Source: Deltaproteobacteria bacterium
GTDB taxonomy: Bacteria > Myxococcota_A > UBA9160 > UBA6930
Length of the DNA: 33,142 nt
Reading direction: 5' to 3'
Assembly: GCA_029261775.1 (NCBI GenBank)
Contig: JAJDAR010000344.1
Location: 1 to 33,142 of the forward strand
Numbering within the stretch: position 1 is the stretch's first letter; each line of letters starts with the position of its first letter. The notes beneath the pieces were generated by a model that saw nothing but the letters and a program-made list of their open reading frames with translations, searched no databases and had not been told where the DNA came from. The position numbers were made by a program, and so were the translations under genes. Shown here piece by piece: positions 6,977 through 14,717 of this stretch.

Positions 6977-7375
6977 GTGCGTGGAACCACCCGGCTCGTG
7001 GGAGTCGGCCTGCTCGCTCTGTGGATGGCGGCGGCGCCGCTCGCGGCTCACGCCGAGAGCCCGGCCAAGGAGTTCGGAATGGGCGCCGCGACAGTCGTGG
7101 CGAACCTGGTCTACGGGCCCGTCAAACTCGTCTACGCCCTCTGCGGGGGCCTCGTCGCAAGCATGGCCTACGCGTTCTCGGGCGGAGACGAGGAGGTGGC
7201 GCGGCCGATCGTCGATGCATCGCTGCGTGGCGACTACTTCGTCACGACGAATCATCTGCGCGGCAAGGAGGACCTCGAGTTCATCGGGCGCCGCCCCGCC
7301 CTTCGCCGCCTGCAGGACGACGGTGGGTGGGGCGCCCCGAGCGACGATCCGCCGCCGGACGATCCCGGGTTCTGA
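6977..7375 (+). CDS. small exported protein of unknown function
   Basis: I do not recognise a named domain. The 132-residue product begins with a clear signal peptide (VRGTTRLVGVGLLALWMAAA, then an AHA-ES cleavage site). A hydrophobic, Gly/Ala-rich stretch follows (VVANLVYGPVKLVYALCGGL) that may form one or two membrane segments. A polar part then contains RGDYFVTTNHLRGKEDLEFIG, and the tail is Asp/Pro-rich. The GTG at 6977 is chosen because GGAGGAGAGG sits just upstream and the signal peptide starts there; the ORF-track ATG at 6935 precedes both. From memory, similar short proteins with a KLVYAL...SGGD...GDY pattern occur in deltaproteobacterial genomes, but I cannot verify this. ccdA starts 135 bp downstream. 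Confidence 0.7.
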   Translation: MRGTTRLVGVGLLALWMAAAPLAAHAESPAKEFGMGAATVVANLVYGPVKLVYALCGGLVASMAYAFSGGDEEVARPIVDASLRGDYFVTTNHLRGKEDLEFIGRRPALRRLQDDGGWGAPSDDPPPDDPGF

Positions 7376-7382
7376 CCGGGGC

Positions 7383-7430
7383 GCCGGCTCGGGCCCGGGC
7401 ATCGGGAGGACGATGAGGCCCGGAGCCGGC
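7383..7430. terminator. GC-rich hairpin after the small exported protein gene
   Basis: GCCGGCTCGGGCC and GGCCCGGAGCCGGC pair over 13 bp with one bulged G, around a loop of about 21 nt. It begins 8 nt after the upstream stop codon. There is no T-tract, so a role as terminator or mRNA 3'-end protector is inferred from position only. Confidence 0.4.
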
Positions 7431-7435
7431 AAGGT

Positions 7436-7463
7436 CCGCGGGGCTGGCACCTGGCTCCCGCGG
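7436..7463. repeat. second hairpin in the ccdA leader
   Basis: CCGCGGG and CCCGCGG form a perfect 7-bp stem around 14 nt. A third small GGGT/ACCC hairpin follows near 7468-7480, and the ccdA ribosome site AAGGAG lies about 25 nt further on. Together with the previous hairpin, these structures fill most of the 135-bp gap. Confidence 0.35.
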
Positions 7464-7510
7464 GGACCGGGTGGGAACCCGCGCCCGGCCCTCGTCATCC
7501 AAGGAGCAGC

Positions 7511-8290
7511 ATGGCAGACGGACTGACCCTCGCGTCCCTTGGGGCGGCCTTTGCCGCAGGGCTGATCTCCGTCTTGTCGCCCTGCGTGATGCCGCTGATG
7601 CCTGCCTACCTTTCGCTGATCGGCGGGGTCTCCGTCGAGCAGCTCCAGAGCGAGGAACCCGACGAGGGCCTGCGCAGGCGGGTCCTCCTGGGCTGCACCG
7701 GCTTCGTCGGCGGCTTCTCGACCGTCTTCATCCTGCTCGGCGCCTCGGCGACGGCGATCGGGCACGTGCTGCAGACCTGGCGGGTGGACATCCTCGGGGT
7801 GGAGATCAGCGCCGTCCAGATCGCCGGCGTGGTGATCATCCTGATGGGTCTCCACCTGATGGGCTTGCTGCCGATCCAGGCCCTGTACCGCGACACGCGC
7901 TTCCACACCCAGGCGAGTCCGAAGAGCTGGATCGGGACCTATCTGGTGGGCGCGGCCTTCGCCTTCGGCTGGTCGCCCTGCGTCGGCCCCATCCTCGGCG
8001 GGATCCTGACCGTGGCCGGCTCGCGCGAGACCGTCGGCCAGGGCATGGCCCTGCTGGCCGTGTACTCGATGGGCCTCGGCGTTCCTTTCTTTCTCGCGGG
8101 CTGGAGCATCGAGTTCTTCTTCCGCACCCTCGCGCGCATGAAGCACCACTTCCGCCGCATCGAGATCGCCTCGGGCGTGCTGCTCGTCGGGCTCGGTGTG
8201 CTGGTCGCGACCCGACAGCTCACCGTGCTCAACGAGTACTTCGGTTTCCTGAACCGCTTCGTCGAAGCGGCCGAGGGGTGGTTGCTGTGA
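7511..8290 (+). CDS. ccdA: cytochrome c biogenesis protein CcdA
   Basis: CcdA is an inner-membrane thiol-disulfide transporter that carries electrons from cytosolic thioredoxin to periplasmic thioredoxin-like proteins for haem-protein maturation. The 259-residue product has six predicted membrane segments in two symmetric halves. Each half carries the redox motif: LSPCVMPLMPAY with Cys25, and WSPCVGPILGG with Cys157. AAGGAGCAGC lies just before the ATG. The next gene, a membrane-tethered thioredoxin-like protein, overlaps by 4 bp (GTGA) and is the natural electron acceptor. Dedicated cytochrome c genes are not in the window, so the final target of the pathway is inferred. Confidence 0.93.
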   Translation: MADGLTLASLGAAFAAGLISVLSPCVMPLMPAYLSLIGGVSVEQLQSEEPDEGLRRRVLLGCTGFVGGFSTVFILLGASATAIGHVLQTWRVDILGVEISAVQIAGVVIILMGLHLMGLLPIQALYRDTRFHTQASPKSWIGTYLVGAAFAFGWSPCVGPILGGILTVAGSRETVGQGMALLAVYSMGLGVPFFLAGWSIEFFFRTLARMKHHFRRIEIASGVLLVGLGVLVATRQLTVLNEYFGFLNRFVEAAEGWLL

Positions 8291-8778
8291 GGCGTATCGC
8301 GTTCGGGCTCGTGCTGGCGATGGCGCTCGGCTGCGGCGCCGGCCCCGATCCTGACCTGGCGGGGGACGAGCTCGAGCCTGCCCCTGCGTTCTCGCTCTCG
8401 ACCCTCGAGGGCGGCACGGTGAGCCTCGAGGACCTGCGCGGGCGGCCGGTGGTGATCGATTTCTGGGCGACCTGGTGTGCGCCGTGCATCCGTCAGATCC
8501 CCGTGCTGAACGCCCTGCTCGACAGCCGCGGGGACGAAATCTCCGTCGTCGGCATCTCCGTGGATGCGAGCGGAGCCGAGGTCGTGGGGCCCTTCGCCGA
8601 GGAGCACCAGATCGACTACACGGTCCTGCTCGGCGACGAGCGACTCGCGCATGCCTATGGCGCGCGGGGGTTCCCGACCCTCTTCGTCGTGGACGCCGAA
8701 GGCCGGATCTCGGAGGCGCACGTGGGGGTCGTGACCCTGCCGCAGCTCGAGGAAGCGCTCGAGCGAGCGGGCGGCTAG
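8287..8778 (+). CDS. TlpA/ResA-like thioredoxin-fold lipoprotein
   Basis: The 163-residue product has an N-terminal hydrophobic segment ending in ALGCG, a plausible but imperfect lipobox with Cys16. A TlpA/AhpC-type thioredoxin fold follows. The active site is WATWCAPC (Cys64, Cys67), the strand before it is PVVIDFW, and the cis-Pro loop is ARGFPTLFVVD. It probably faces the periplasm, keeps apocytochrome or other thiols reduced, and receives electrons from CcdA encoded just upstream. The GTG at 8287 overlaps the ccdA stop as GTGA; a GTG at 8278 is an in-frame alternative. A GC-rich hairpin follows the stop. Confidence 0.88.
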   Translation: MRRIAFGLVLAMALGCGAGPDPDLAGDELEPAPAFSLSTLEGGTVSLEDLRGRPVVIDFWATWCAPCIRQIPVLNALLDSRGDEISVVGISVDASGAEVVGPFAEEHQIDYTVLLGDERLAHAYGARGFPTLFVVDAEGRISEAHVGVVTLPQLEEALERAGG

Positions 8779-8792
8779 GGCTCTCACGGCTC

Positions 8793-8808
8793 GGCCCCCC
8801 GAGGGGCC
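8793..8808. terminator. short hairpin after the tlpA-like gene
   Basis: GGCCCC and GGGGCC form a 6-bp all-G/C stem closing a CCGA loop, 14 nt after the stop codon. No T-run follows, so terminator function is tentative. Confidence 0.35.
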
Positions 8809-8815
8809 TCGTTCC

Positions 8816-8870
8816 GGGTTTGGCCTGAGGCGGGTTTGCCCTGAGGCGGGCTTGGCCTGGGGCGGGCTGG
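8816..8870. repeat. 16-bp imperfect tandem repeat, about 3.4 copies
   Basis: Units GGGTTTGGCCTGAGGC, GGGTTTGCCCTGAGGC and GGGCTTGGCCTGGGGC run head to tail, followed by a partial GGGCTGG. They lie between the tlpA-like gene and the Crp-like gene, upstream of the chosen start of the latter. They could be a simple slippage repeat or a set of protein-binding sites. The period of 16 does not match a helical turn exactly. Confidence 0.8.
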
Positions 8871-8950
8871 CCCGAAATGAAGCGGCCCGGGCGGGGCGGC
8901 CCGAGCGGGGCCGGCTCAAGTCCGGGCCTCCGCACGTCGAAGCGCGGGCC

Positions 8951-9601
8951 GTGGGGAACTCGGCGAACAGCGGCGTCCATGAGGACACAGGGTTCTCCGT
9001 CCGGCGCGTCTTCGAGCGCCAGCTGGCCCGAGGCGACCTCCTGTTCGCCGAAGGGGATCCGGGGCTCCTGGTCTACGTCGTCCAGAGCGGCCACCTCGAG
9101 CTGAGCCGGGAGGGCCCGGACGGGCCCCGCTTGATCTCCCGCAAGGGACCGGGCGAGCTGATCGGGGAGATGGACGTCCTGCTCGGCGCCAAGCGCGGCG
9201 TCTACGCCAAGGCGGCCACCGATGCCTCCGTGCTCGAGCTCGATGGCGCCACCTTCGAGACGATGTGCACCGAGCAGCCCGAGATCGCCATCCGGGTGAT
9301 CCAGCAGCTGGCCGCGCGGGCCAAGGATCTCGAGCGTCGCCTCGCGGCCCTCGGCGGGGACGACATCCTGCGACCGCTGGTGCGCGTGCTCCTGCGGCGC
9401 GCACGGCCGGGCAGCGACGACGGCGGCGTGGCGAACAGCCTGCGCGAGCTTGCGTCGGAGGCGGGTCTCACGCTCCTCGAGACGCATCGGGCGCTGGGAC
9501 AGCTGGTGGACCGCAGGGTCGTGAAGCTCGTGAAGGATCGCCTCGAGGTCGCAGATCTCGAGGCCCTGGCGGCCACGGTCGAGGAGCCGGACGAGGGCTG
9601 A
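8951..9601 (+). CDS. Crp/Fnr-family cyclic-nucleotide-binding-domain regulator
   Basis: The product of about 216 residues has an N-terminal cNMP-binding beta-roll: LFAEGDPGLLVYVVQSGHLEL, then GPGELIGEMDVLLG. A long dimerisation helix with QLAARAKDLERRL follows, and then a winged helix (LRELASEAGLTLLETHRALGQ, closing with VKLVKDRLEVADLEAL). It is likely a transcription factor. The phosphate-binding segment keeps an Arg (AKRGVYAKA), but the usual Ser/Thr next to it is Gly, so cAMP binding is doubtful and the ligand is unknown. The start is uncertain. The ORF track begins at a TTG inside the tandem repeat; the GTG at 8951 is the first start giving a normal N-terminus, without a clear ribosome site. 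Confidence 0.82.
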   Translation: MGNSANSGVHEDTGFSVRRVFERQLARGDLLFAEGDPGLLVYVVQSGHLELSREGPDGPRLISRKGPGELIGEMDVLLGAKRGVYAKAATDASVLELDGATFETMCTEQPEIAIRVIQQLAARAKDLERRLAALGGDDILRPLVRVLLRRARPGSDDGGVANSLRELASEAGLTLLETHRALGQLVDRRVVKLVKDRLEVADLEALAATVEEPDEG

Positions 9602-9609
9602 TCCCGCTC

Positions 9610-9639
9610 GGCCACCGCGAAGCCTCACGAGCGGTGGCC
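9610..9639. terminator. 9-bp perfect hairpin after the Crp-like gene
   Basis: GGCCACCGC and GCGGTGGCC pair perfectly around a 12-nt loop, starting 9 nt after the stop codon. It is the best terminator candidate in this half of the window, although no T-tract follows. The next 190 bases before lptD hold two small inverted repeats (CTCGA-TT-TCGAG and CTTCC-TTCAC-GGAAG) and no convincing promoter. Confidence 0.5.
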
Positions 9640-9832
9640 TCTGTGGACGCGTGCGGGGCCCTCAGCAGGCCCTACGACGCGAAGCCCTCGATTTCGAGCG
9701 CGTTTTCGCCCGCCTTCCTTCACGGAAGACTCATCACGCGCGTTGCCCCTGGCGCATGGGCTTCGTTACCGTGCGCGACGGCGGTGGTGCCCAGCGTGCG
9801 GTGTGGGGGGAACGTTGCGGGGCTTCGAGCAG

Positions 9833-12481
9833 ATGGCAGAGCAACGAGCCCAGCGCGCGGGACGCAGTGCCCGGTCGCAGAGCCTCGCGTGGCTCCTGGC
9901 CATGATCGGCCTCCTGGCGCTCGCGGCCGCACCGGCCTCGGCCCAGGGGCTGTTCGGCGCGGGAGAGGAAGGCTCGGCCGACAAGGAGCCCTTCGACATC
10001 ACGGCCGACACCGTGGAGTTCGATACCGCCCGCCAGGTCTACGTCGCTCGCGGCAACGTGCGGCTCGAGCAGCCCAAGCGCGTGCTGACCTCGGACTGGA
10101 TGGTCTTCAGCGACAAGACCCGCGAGGGCGTGGCCAGCGGCAACGTCGTGGTCACCGAGGGCAGCGACCAGCTCCTCGCCGACGTCCTGCACTTCGAGAT
10201 CGACGACCTGCAGGGCATCGTCTTCGAGGGGCGCCTCGAGATGGGCGGCAACAACTTCATCGCCACCGGCGATACGATCAAGCGCACCGGGGAGCAGGAG
10301 TACATCTTCGACCAGGCGGTGTTCACCACCTGCCGCTGCCCGGAGGGCGAGATCGAGCCCTGGACCATCGAGGCCGACGAGGCCGATCTCGAGTTCGGCG
10401 GCTACGCGGTCACCAAGAGCACGACCTTCAACATCCTTGGCGTCCCCGTCCTGTGGTCGCCCCGGATGTGGTTCCCGCTGAAGACCGACCGCCAGACGGG
10501 CTTCTTGTTCCCGGTCTTCAATGCCGCCTCGCGGAACGGCTTCGACGTGGGGCTGCCCTTCTTCTGGGCCGCCGCCGACAACGTCAACGTGCTGATCACG
10601 CCGCACTACCTGACCGAGAACGGCTTCAAGCCCGAAGCCAAGATCGACTACGTCTTCGGGCCCCGCTCGTGGGGCGAGCTGTACGCCACCTGGATCCGGG
10701 ACGAGGACACGAACCCGAACAACCTCTCCACGCCCTTCAGCCAGGACCGCTGGGCGATCGAGTGGCTGCACGATCACGAGCTGCCCTACGGGCTGCGCTG
10801 GAAGACCCAGGCGCGCTTCCTCTCCGACAACAACTACACCTTCGACTTCCGGGACATCTCCGAGGTCCGGGACGATCGCTACGTCGAGTCCGTCAGCTTC
10901 CTCGAGACGCGGTTCGGCAGCCTGGGGCGCTACGGCCTGACAGGCGCCATCCACTACGCCGAGGACCAGCAGAACCCGGACAACCAGGACCGGGACAAGT
11001 TCCTGCTCCAGCGCATGCCCGACATCCGGCTCTCGGGCCTGCCCACGGAGCTTCCGGGTCCGCAGCTGCCCGGGCTGCTCGATCGGGCGGTCTACAGCTT
11101 CGACTCCCGCTACACGCACTTCTGGGCCCGGGATGACGTCCGCGACGCGCTGCCCTTCGCCACGATCGTGAACGGTGTCTTCGCCGACACCGGCATCGAC
11201 GCCATCCCGAACGGGGACGAGCGAGACCGGCAGGGGCGCAAGATCCTGCCGGACGGCAGCATCGAGCTGCGGGACGGAACCATCACCACGTCGGCCGCCA
11301 TCCTGGCCGCCAACATGAACCCGAACATCGATCCGCTCACGCTGCTCCCCTCGCCGGACGGCAGCCTCGACGACTTTCCGTTGGGCCAGGAGGGCGACGG
11401 CCGCTTCCAGGAGGGCGAGCCCCTCGCGGACCGTGGGCACCGGGTCGTCGTGAATCCGCGCATCGCCTTCCCGTTCCGGGTGGCGGACGCCATCGAGGTC
11501 CTTCCCGAGCTCGGCTGGCACGGCACCTTCTACAACACCGACAACCAGAGCACCGACTTCCGGAACCTGTTCACGGCGATGATCGACGTCCGGAGCCGGT
11601 TCCAGCGCGAGTACCAGCTGCCGGGCTGGGTGCGGGAGGGCGAGCGCGCGCTCCACGTGATGGAGCCGAGCGTCACGTACACGGGCGTCGAGGGAACCTC
11701 GCAGCGCAAGAACCCGCTCTTCATCCCGGCGGCCTTCGTCGAGCAGGAGCGCTTGCGGCAGCTCGAGCCGACCAGCATCACGCGGAACCCCTCGGACCGC
11801 ATCTCGGACGTCCAGGCCATCACGCTCGGCCTGAACAACCGGTTCTACCTGCCGGGTCGACCGTTGGAGGAGACGATCGGCCCCCCGCGACTCTTCGCGG
11901 ACTTCGCCGTCTCGCTCCATCACGACTTTGCCGACAGCGACCTGACGAGTCTCTACCTCGACGGCATGGCGACGCCCTGGCAGGGCATCCGCACGCGCTT
12001 CAACCTGGGCTTCGATCTCGACGACCCGCAGCTGCGCGAGGCGCTCTTCTCGATCGGCTACGGGGCACCCGAAGGCCACGACCTGCGAATCGCCTATCGG
12101 CTGGTGCGCGACGTCCCGCGCTTCTTCGAGAACTTCTCTTTCGACGACGAGCGCTTCGACAGCTTCAACGACGGCTTCGTGGAGATCAATCAGCTCGACT
12201 TCCTGGCGCGCCTGGCTGTGACCAAGAACTGGGCCTTCACCTACCGCGTCCGGTACTCCTTCGAGCAGACCATCGCGCTCACGAACCAGGTCGGCGTGGA
12301 GTACCTCTCGCGGTGCGAGTGCTGGGCGATCCGCGCGGAGCTGCAGGACAACCGGAACCGGGGCCTCGAGTTCAGCTTCCGCTACCGGATCCTCGGTCTC
12401 GGCGACGACACGACCCGACCCTTCTCGGGACGCAAGCGCGGCGAGCGGGATCCGCTCGTCGAGGACGCAGAGCCGCTCTAG
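9833..12481 (+). CDS. lptD: LPS-assembly outer-membrane protein LptD
   Basis: LptD is the outer-membrane barrel that, with LptE, inserts lipopolysaccharide into the outer leaflet. The 882-residue product has a signal peptide ending ASA-QG near residue 37. An OstA/LptA-like jellyroll follows (DITADTVEFDTARQVYVARG and similar repeats, about 45-200), then a long aromatic-rich beta-barrel region. It carries two CxC pairs, Cys167/Cys169 (TTCRCPEG) and Cys828/Cys830 (RCECW). These are placed like the N- and C-terminal cysteines that form the inter-domain disulfides of E. coli LptD. The start is taken as the ATG at 9833; a TTG at 9815 with GGGGGG upstream is an alternative. It stands apart from its neighbours, with gaps on both sides. 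Confidence 0.92.
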   Translation: MAEQRAQRAGRSARSQSLAWLLAMIGLLALAAAPASAQGLFGAGEEGSADKEPFDITADTVEFDTARQVYVARGNVRLEQPKRVLTSDWMVFSDKTREGVASGNVVVTEGSDQLLADVLHFEIDDLQGIVFEGRLEMGGNNFIATGDTIKRTGEQEYIFDQAVFTTCRCPEGEIEPWTIEADEADLEFGGYAVTKSTTFNILGVPVLWSPRMWFPLKTDRQTGFLFPVFNAASRNGFDVGLPFFWAAADNVNVLITPHYLTENGFKPEAKIDYVFGPRSWGELYATWIRDEDTNPNNLSTPFSQDRWAIEWLHDHELPYGLRWKTQARFLSDNNYTFDFRDISEVRDDRYVESVSFLETRFGSLGRYGLTGAIHYAEDQQNPDNQDRDKFLLQRMPDIRLSGLPTELPGPQLPGLLDRAVYSFDSRYTHFWARDDVRDALPFATIVNGVFADTGIDAIPNGDERDRQGRKILPDGSIELRDGTITTSAAILAANMNPNIDPLTLLPSPDGSLDDFPLGQEGDGRFQEGEPLADRGHRVVVNPRIAFPFRVADAIEVLPELGWHGTFYNTDNQSTDFRNLFTAMIDVRSRFQREYQLPGWVREGERALHVMEPSVTYTGVEGTSQRKNPLFIPAAFVEQERLRQLEPTSITRNPSDRISDVQAITLGLNNRFYLPGRPLEETIGPPRLFADFAVSLHHDFADSDLTSLYLDGMATPWQGIRTRFNLGFDLDDPQLREALFSIGYGAPEGHDLRIAYRLVRDVPRFFENFSFDDERFDSFNDGFVEINQLDFLARLAVTKNWAFTYRVRYSFEQTIALTNQVGVEYLSRCECWAIRAELQDNRNRGLEFSFRYRILGLGDDTTRPFSGRKRGERDPLVEDAEPL

Positions 12482-12501
12482 GGGCACAGCCGGGCAGCGT
12501 G

Positions 12502-12531
12502 TTGCACGGCCCCTCGGGGGTTTGCTAGCTA
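12502..12531 (+). promoter_or_regulatory. possible trp operon promoter
   Basis: TTGCAC is followed after 18 bases by TAGCTA, with TGC directly before it as an extended -10. The match of the -10 hexamer is poor, so this is tentative. No TGG-rich leader peptide frame is seen between it and trpE, which argues against classical attenuation. Confidence 0.3.
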
Positions 12532-12572
12532 CGGTCTTTCCCGGCCGTTCGTCCCGTCGGAGCCCCGGAGCC

Positions 12573-12596
12573 GCCCGCCGCCCGCGGGAGGCGGGC
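12573..12596. repeat. GC-rich hairpin in the trpE leader
   Basis: GCCCGCC and GGCGGGC pair over 7 bp around a 10-nt loop that itself holds the palindrome CCCGCGGG. An outer CCCGG/CCGGG stem could extend it with bulges. It ends about 33 nt before the TTG start of trpE, within the probable leader RNA. Confidence 0.4.
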
Positions 12597-12629
12597 TCCC
12601 GGGCTGCGCCCCTTCCCGCAGGAAGCACT

Positions 12630-14117
12630 TTGCTCCGCCCTCAGCCCGACGAGTTCGCGAGGCTCGCCACCCAGGGCAACCTGGTCCCGGTGGCGCGGGA
12701 GATCCTCGTCGATCTGGAGACGCCGCTCTCGGTCTTCCGCAAGCTCGACGACGGCCGGACGGCCTTCCTGTTCGAGTCCGTCGAGGGCGGCGAGAAGTGG
12801 GCCCGCTACAGCTTCATCGGCACCGGCGCGCGCGCGATCTTCCGGGCGCGCGGGCGCGACATCGAGTGGGAGGAGGGCGGCGAGACGCGCCGCTTCCAGA
12901 GCGAGGGCGACCCGCTCGAGGTGCTGCGCGCCCACCTGGCCGAGGTCCACCCCGTCACGCTGCCCGGCGAGGAGCTGCCGCGCTTCACCGGGGGCGCGGT
13001 CGGCATGGTGGGCTGGGACTGGGTGCGCTTCGTCGAGGAGATCCCCGACGCCAACCCCGACGAGCTCGGGCTGCCCGACCTGTGGTTCCACTTTCCCGAG
13101 ACGGTCGTGGTCTTCGACAACGTGCGACACACGGCGCTGCTGGTCCGGCACGTCCAGATCCGGCCCGGGGACGACCCGGCGGCCCTGTACGCGGAAGCCG
13201 TGAAGGCGATCAACGCGACGGTGGAGACGTTGCGCGCAGCGGGGCCCGCGGAGCCCCGGCACGAGGCCGTGCGCGCTCCGATGGAGGTGCGCTCGAGCAT
13301 GAGCCGCGAGGCCTTCCAGGCCGCGGTCAAGCGCGCCAAGGAGTACGTGGTTGCGGGCGACGTCTTCCAGGTGGTCCTGGGCTTCCGGCACACGGTCCCG
13401 CTGCAGGTCGATCCCTTCCTGCTCTACCGCATGCTGCGGCACATCAATCCGAGCCCGTACCTCTTCTACATGCAGATGGAAGGTCCCGTGCTGATCGGGT
13501 CCTCGCCCGAGATCCTGGTGCGCCTCGAGGGCGACCAGGTCGACGTGCGGCCGATCGCGGGCACGCGCCAGCGGGGGCGGGACGCCGAGCACGACCGGGC
13601 GATGGAGGAGGAGCTTCGCACCGATCCCAAGGAGATCGCCGAGCACGTGATGCTGGTCGACCTGGGGCGCAACGACGTGGGGCGGGTCGCCCGGGTCGGG
13701 AGCGTCGAGGTCACGGAGTACGCCTCGATCGAGCGCTACTCCCACGTGATGCACATCGTGTCCAACGTGCAGGGCCGGCTCGCCGAGGGGCAAGACTGGC
13801 TCGATCTGCTCCGCGCGACCTTCCCGGCCGGCACCCTGTCCGGCGCTCCGAAGGTGCGTGCGATGGAGATCATCGATGAGCTCGAGACGGTGCGGCGCGG
13901 GCCTTTCGGTGGCTGTGCGGGGTATCTCGACTACTCGGGCAACATGGACCTGGCGATCACGATCCGCACCATGCTGGTTCACGAGGGCGAGGTCTCGCTG
14001 CAGGCGGGGGCCGGCGTCGTGGCGGATTCGGTGCCGGAGCTCGAGTTCAAGGAGTGCAACAACAAGGCGCGCGCCATGATCCAGGCCATCGACATGGCCC
14101 GGGAAGGCGACGACTGA
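12630..14117 (+). CDS. trpE: anthranilate synthase component I
   Basis: TrpE converts chorismate plus ammonia (delivered by TrpG) to anthranilate, the first step of tryptophan synthesis. The 495-residue product carries the N-terminal feedback-site segment LFESVEGGEKWARYSFIG, like the LLES motif of Trp-sensitive enzymes. The chorismate-binding core follows: PSPYLFYMQ, IGSSPEILVR, RPIAGTRQRG, ELRTDPKEIAEHVMLVDLGRND, then PAGTLSGAPKVRAMEIID and FGGCAGYLDYSG. The start is a TTG with AGGAAG close upstream; the ORF-track start lies in the untranslated leader. It is first in trpE-G-D-C-F, and trpG follows after 3 bp. Confidence 0.96.
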   Translation: MLRPQPDEFARLATQGNLVPVAREILVDLETPLSVFRKLDDGRTAFLFESVEGGEKWARYSFIGTGARAIFRARGRDIEWEEGGETRRFQSEGDPLEVLRAHLAEVHPVTLPGEELPRFTGGAVGMVGWDWVRFVEEIPDANPDELGLPDLWFHFPETVVVFDNVRHTALLVRHVQIRPGDDPAALYAEAVKAINATVETLRAAGPAEPRHEAVRAPMEVRSSMSREAFQAAVKRAKEYVVAGDVFQVVLGFRHTVPLQVDPFLLYRMLRHINPSPYLFYMQMEGPVLIGSSPEILVRLEGDQVDVRPIAGTRQRGRDAEHDRAMEEELRTDPKEIAEHVMLVDLGRNDVGRVARVGSVEVTEYASIERYSHVMHIVSNVQGRLAEGQDWLDLLRATFPAGTLSGAPKVRAMEIIDELETVRRGPFGGCAGYLDYSGNMDLAITIRTMLVHEGEVSLQAGAGVVADSVPELEFKECNNKARAMIQAIDMAREGDD

Positions 14118-14120
14118 GCG

Positions 14121-14717
14121 ATGCCGCGCCTCCTGCTGATCGACAACTACGATTCCTTCTCGTACAACCTCTTCCAGTACCTGGGCGAGCTCGGAGCCGA
14201 GCTCGAGGTCCTGCGCAACGATGCCGCCTCGTTGGAAGCGCTGCTGGGCCGCAAGCCCGACGGCCTGGTCGTCTCGCCCGGTCCGGGGCGACCCGAGGAC
14301 GCCGGGCTTTCGGTGCCCGCCGTCCGGGCGTTCGGAGAGGCGGGCATCCCGGTGCTCGGCGTATGTCTCGGGCACCAGGCGATCGGCGCGGCCTTCGGCG
14401 GGCGCATCGTCGGCGCGCGCACCCTCATGCACGGCAAGGTGTCGCCCATCCACCACGAGGGCGAGGGCGTCTTCGCGGGGCTGCCATCCCCGTTCGAAGC
14501 GACCCGCTATCACAGCCTGGTGATCGACGAGTCGAGCCTTCCCGACGCGCTGCGGATCACCGCACGGACAGAGGACCGCGAGATCATGGGCGTCGTGCAC
14601 CGCAGCCTGCCGATCGAGGGGGTGCAGTTCCATCCCGAGTCGATCCTGACCGGGGAGGGCAAGCGCCTGCTCGGAAACTTCGTGGCGCGCTGTGCGCCAC
14701 GCCAGGGCACGTCGTGA
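14121..14717 (+). CDS. trpG: anthranilate synthase component II (glutamine amidotransferase)
   Basis: This 198-residue class I amidotransferase frees ammonia from glutamine for TrpE. IDNYDSFSYNLFQYLGELG opens the protein. The nucleophile Cys is in GVCLGHQAIG, the oxyanion region is VVSPGPGRPEDAG, and the His-Glu pair is in GVQFHPES near the end. It sits 3 bp after trpE and overlaps trpD by 4 bp (GTGA), supporting a role in tryptophan synthesis. In many bacteria such a subunit also serves 4-amino-4-deoxychorismate synthase in folate synthesis; no pabB is in the window to judge that. Confidence 0.95.
   Translation: MPRLLLIDNYDSFSYNLFQYLGELGAELEVLRNDAASLEALLGRKPDGLVVSPGPGRPEDAGLSVPAVRAFGEAGIPVLGVCLGHQAIGAAFGGRIVGARTLMHGKVSPIHHEGEGVFAGLPSPFEATRYHSLVIDESSLPDALRITARTEDREIMGVVHRSLPIEGVQFHPESILTGEGKRLLGNFVARCAPRQGTS

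Noticed and set aside
8852-8950. N-terminal extension of the Crp-like protein from a TTG inside the tandem repeat
   Set aside because: The extra 33 residues are Gly/Arg/Ala-rich, unlike the family, and partly encoded by repeat sequence.
6806-9628. 940-codon minus-strand ORF, and similar giant antisense ORFs (9734-12628, 12525-14633, 22794-25052, 27221-29254, 30378-33017)
   Set aside because: They mirror well-recognised genes on the plus strand, are biased in composition by high G+C third positions, and match no family.
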